Part shown: piece after piece, positions 5,502 to 6,753 of the stretch
Layout: every line of letters starts with the position of its first letter
Position numbering within the stretch: the stretch's first letter is position 1
Origin: Betaproteobacteria bacterium
GTDB taxonomy: Bacteria; Pseudomonadota; Gammaproteobacteria; Burkholderiales; Casimicrobiaceae
NCBI GenBank assembly: GCA_025355395.1
Contig: JANXZT010000406.1
Location: 1-6,753, forward strand
Direction of reading: 5' to 3'
DNA: 6,753 nt
Position numbers and translations under genes: made by a program
Notes under the pieces: generated by a model
What the model was told of the DNA's origin: nothing
The model's input: only the letters and a program-made list of their open reading frames with translations
The model's database searches: none

Positions 5502-6266
5502 CTAGCCTGGTGTCGCCGGCCGCGGAACACCCAGTGCGCCGAGGATCTCGATCGGCACGGGAAACACGATGACCGTGCTCCGATCACCGGCAATGTTGCC
5601 GAGCGTCTGCAGGTAGCGCAACTGCATCGCCTGCGGCGCCTGGGCCAGCATCTGGGCCGCCTGCAGCAGTTTTTCGGAGGCCTGCAACTCGCCTTCCGCA
5701 TGGATGATCTTGGCGCGGCGCTCGCGCTCGGCCTCGGCTTGGCGGGCGATCGCGCGCACCATCGACTCGTTCAAATCGACTTGCTTGATTTCGACGGTGG
5801 AAACCTTGATTCCCCAAGCATCGGTTTGCTCGTCGAGCACCTTCTGGATGTCGATGTTCAGCTTCTCCCGGTCCGCCAGCAACTGGTCGAGCTCGTGCTT
5901 GCCCAGTACCGAGCGAAGCGTCGTCTGCGCGAGCTGGCTCGTGGCTTCGAGAAACCGCACGACCTGGATCACCGACTTTTCGGGATCGACGACGCGGAAG
6001 TAAATGATGGCATTCACCTTGACCGAGACGTTATCGCGGGTGATGACGTCTTGCGGCGGCACGTCGAGCACCACAGTGCGGAGGTCGACCCGCACCATCT
6101 GCTGCACGACCGGGATGATGATAAAAAGACCGGGCCCCTTGACCTTCCAGAAACGGCCGAGCATGAACACGACCGCGCGCTCGTATTCGCGCAGCACCCG
6201 GACCGATGTGGCGAACACGACGGCGATGACCAACAGCACGATACCGAACTCGATCAGAGCGACCAT
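5502..6266 (-). CDS. Slipin family SPFH (stomatin-like) membrane protein
   Basis: 254 residues, a usual length for bacterial slipins. One N-terminal membrane segment (about 4-20) is followed by the SPFH/band-7 domain: REYERAVVFMLGRFWKVKGP (26-45), then IIPVVQQMVRVDLRTVVLDV, then VITRDNVSVKVNAIIYFRVV (74-93) and the VDPEKSV turn. Next come AWGIKVSTVEIKQVDL (150-165) and a charged Ala/Glu/Arg-rich helix (about 171-210, EAERERRAKIIHAEGELQAS) that drives oligomer assembly in the family. Slipins form ring-like membrane assemblies linked to membrane organisation and protein quality control, and bacterial slipins are commonly encoded beside nfeD, as here. ATG 6266 has a perfect AAGGAGG six bases upstream. 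The gene follows nfeD by two bases, so the two are almost certainly cotranscribed. The short C-terminal tail (VPVPIEILGALGVPRPATPG region) is variable in the family. Confidence 0.95.
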   Translation of the reverse strand: MVALIEFGIVLLVIAVVFATSVRVLREYERAVVFMLGRFWKVKGPGLFIIIPVVQQMVRVDLRTVVLDVPPQDVITRDNVSVKVNAIIYFRVVDPEKSVIQVVRFLEATSQLAQTTLRSVLGKHELDQLLADREKLNIDIQKVLDEQTDAWGIKVSTVEIKQVDLNESMVRAIARQAEAERERRAKIIHAEGELQASEKLLQAAQMLAQAPQAMQLRYLQTLGNIAGDRSTVIVFPVPIEILGALGVPRPATPG

Positions 6267-6268
6267 TG

Positions 6269-6753
6269 CTAGCCTCCTTCATTGAGCGGGGCGACCACGA
6301 GCACCAGGCCGTCCATCGCGAGAACCTTGACCTCTTGTCCGCGTCGCAGCGGCACTGCACTGCGGACGCGCCACTGCTCGCTTCGCACGCGGGCCCAGCC
6401 GTCACTTCCGGCGTCGTCGAGCACGACACCCACACTGCCGATCATTTGCTCGCTGCCACTTACGACGGGCCGACGCCGGGACTTGAGCGCTGCCGCAGAC
6501 ACCGCAAAAATGAAAGCGGCCGTCACCACCGCCAGAGTCACAACGAACGAAATCGGGACGCCGAATCCGGGAATGTCGGTATCGATAAGCATCAGCGCGC
6601 CCACGACGAAGGCAATGACGCCGCCGATACCGAGCGACCCGAATGCCGGCAGGAATACTTCGGCGATCATGAATCCCAGGCCGAGCACGATGAGCCCAAG
6701 GCCCGCGTAGCTGACCGGCAGGAGTTGCAGCGCGAAGAGGGCCAGCAGCAGGC
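6269..6753 (-). CDS. nfeD: NfeD-family membrane protein, C-terminal part (5' end outside window)
   Basis: The frame is open to the right edge, so only the last 160 codons are visible. They read LLLALFALQLLPVSYAGLGL at the edge, then GLGFMIAEVFLPAFGSLGIG, GVIAFVVGALMLI and VTLAVVTAAFIFAVSAAAL, which is the four-helix membrane block. From about visible residue 95, a soluble OB-fold domain follows (MIGSVGVVLDDAGSDGWARV ... GQEVKVLAMDGLVLVVAP). The phrase LLPVSYAGLGL just before the GIGG helix pair is characteristic of long NfeD proteins, which carry an N-terminal ClpP-like serine protease domain that cuts stomatin partners. That domain would lie outside the window. A GTG at 6688 could give a short protein, but the upstream frame matches the family and continues without a stop. 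The stop codon is two bases before the slipin start, and the slipin ribosome binding site lies in the last nfeD codons. Confidence 0.93.
   Translation of the reverse strand, partial: LLLALFALQLLPVSYAGLGLIVLGLGFMIAEVFLPAFGSLGIGGVIAFVVGALMLIDTDIPGFGVPISFVVTLAVVTAAFIFAVSAAALKSRRRPVVSGSEQMIGSVGVVLDDAGSDGWARVRSEQWRVRSAVPLRRGQEVKVLAMDGLVLVVAPLNEGG
6273..6279 (-). promoter_or_regulatory. Shine-Dalgarno of the slipin gene inside the end of nfeD
   Basis: Minus-strand AAGGAGG, six bases before ATG 6266, overlaps the last codons of nfeD. It supports the chosen slipin start and coupled expression of the pair. Confidence 0.85.

Noticed and set aside
5379..6272. 297-codon plus-strand open frame across the hairpin and slipin gene
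   Set aside because: It is antisense to the clearly recognised slipin, rich in His/Asp/Arg as expected of a shadow frame, and begins inside another gene and the repeat.
6269..6688. Short stand-alone NfeD starting at GTG 6688
   Set aside because: The frame continues upstream to the window edge with sequence typical of long NfeD, so the gene is better read as a partial long form.

Overview
The window is about 6.75 kb of G+C-rich DNA (about 60% by eye) from a bacterium, most likely a proteobacterium (beta or gamma; this is inference from gene types, codon use and the RAYT/REP system). No rRNA, tRNA, CRISPR array, phage gene or classical insertion sequence was found. Seven protein genes cover nearly all of it.

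Layout: (1) 1-952, minus strand: the N-terminal 317 codons of a CynX/NimT-like major facilitator transporter that runs off the left edge. (2) 1096-1782, plus strand: a REP-associated tyrosine transposase (RAYT) with intact HUH and tyrosine motifs. It is bracketed by short inverted copies of one sequence (core GGGTCAGAGACGACTT). The right-hand copy lies in a 51-bp unit that is repeated in tandem and includes the last codons of the transposase. (3) 1871-3058, minus strand: a secreted beta-propeller whose first strands resemble the SBP56/selenium-binding protein (methanethiol oxidase) family. (4) Divergent from it, 3336-3770 and 3767-5407, plus strand: a small exported cupredoxin-like protein without a copper-site cysteine, and a polytopic, histidine-bearing membrane protein, probably translationally coupled. 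(5) 5408-5492: a 29-bp perfect inverted repeat built from the same REP-like core. It starts on the base after the membrane protein's stop codon and fills the gap between convergent genes. (6) 5502-6266 and 6269-6753, minus strand: a slipin (SPFH/stomatin family) and the C-terminal part of a long-form NfeD, a known operon pair.

How the parts relate: the RAYT and the repeats form one system, an enzyme with matching flanking repeats plus a second copy in inverted-pair form about 3.6 kb away. All copies sit outside genes, two of the three sites between convergent stop codons. The propeller, cupredoxin-like protein and membrane protein share a divergent control region and all have export or membrane signals, so they may form one envelope-associated, possibly copper-linked function. 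That is the least described part of the window. The NfeD-slipin pair is ordinary membrane-quality/SPFH machinery.
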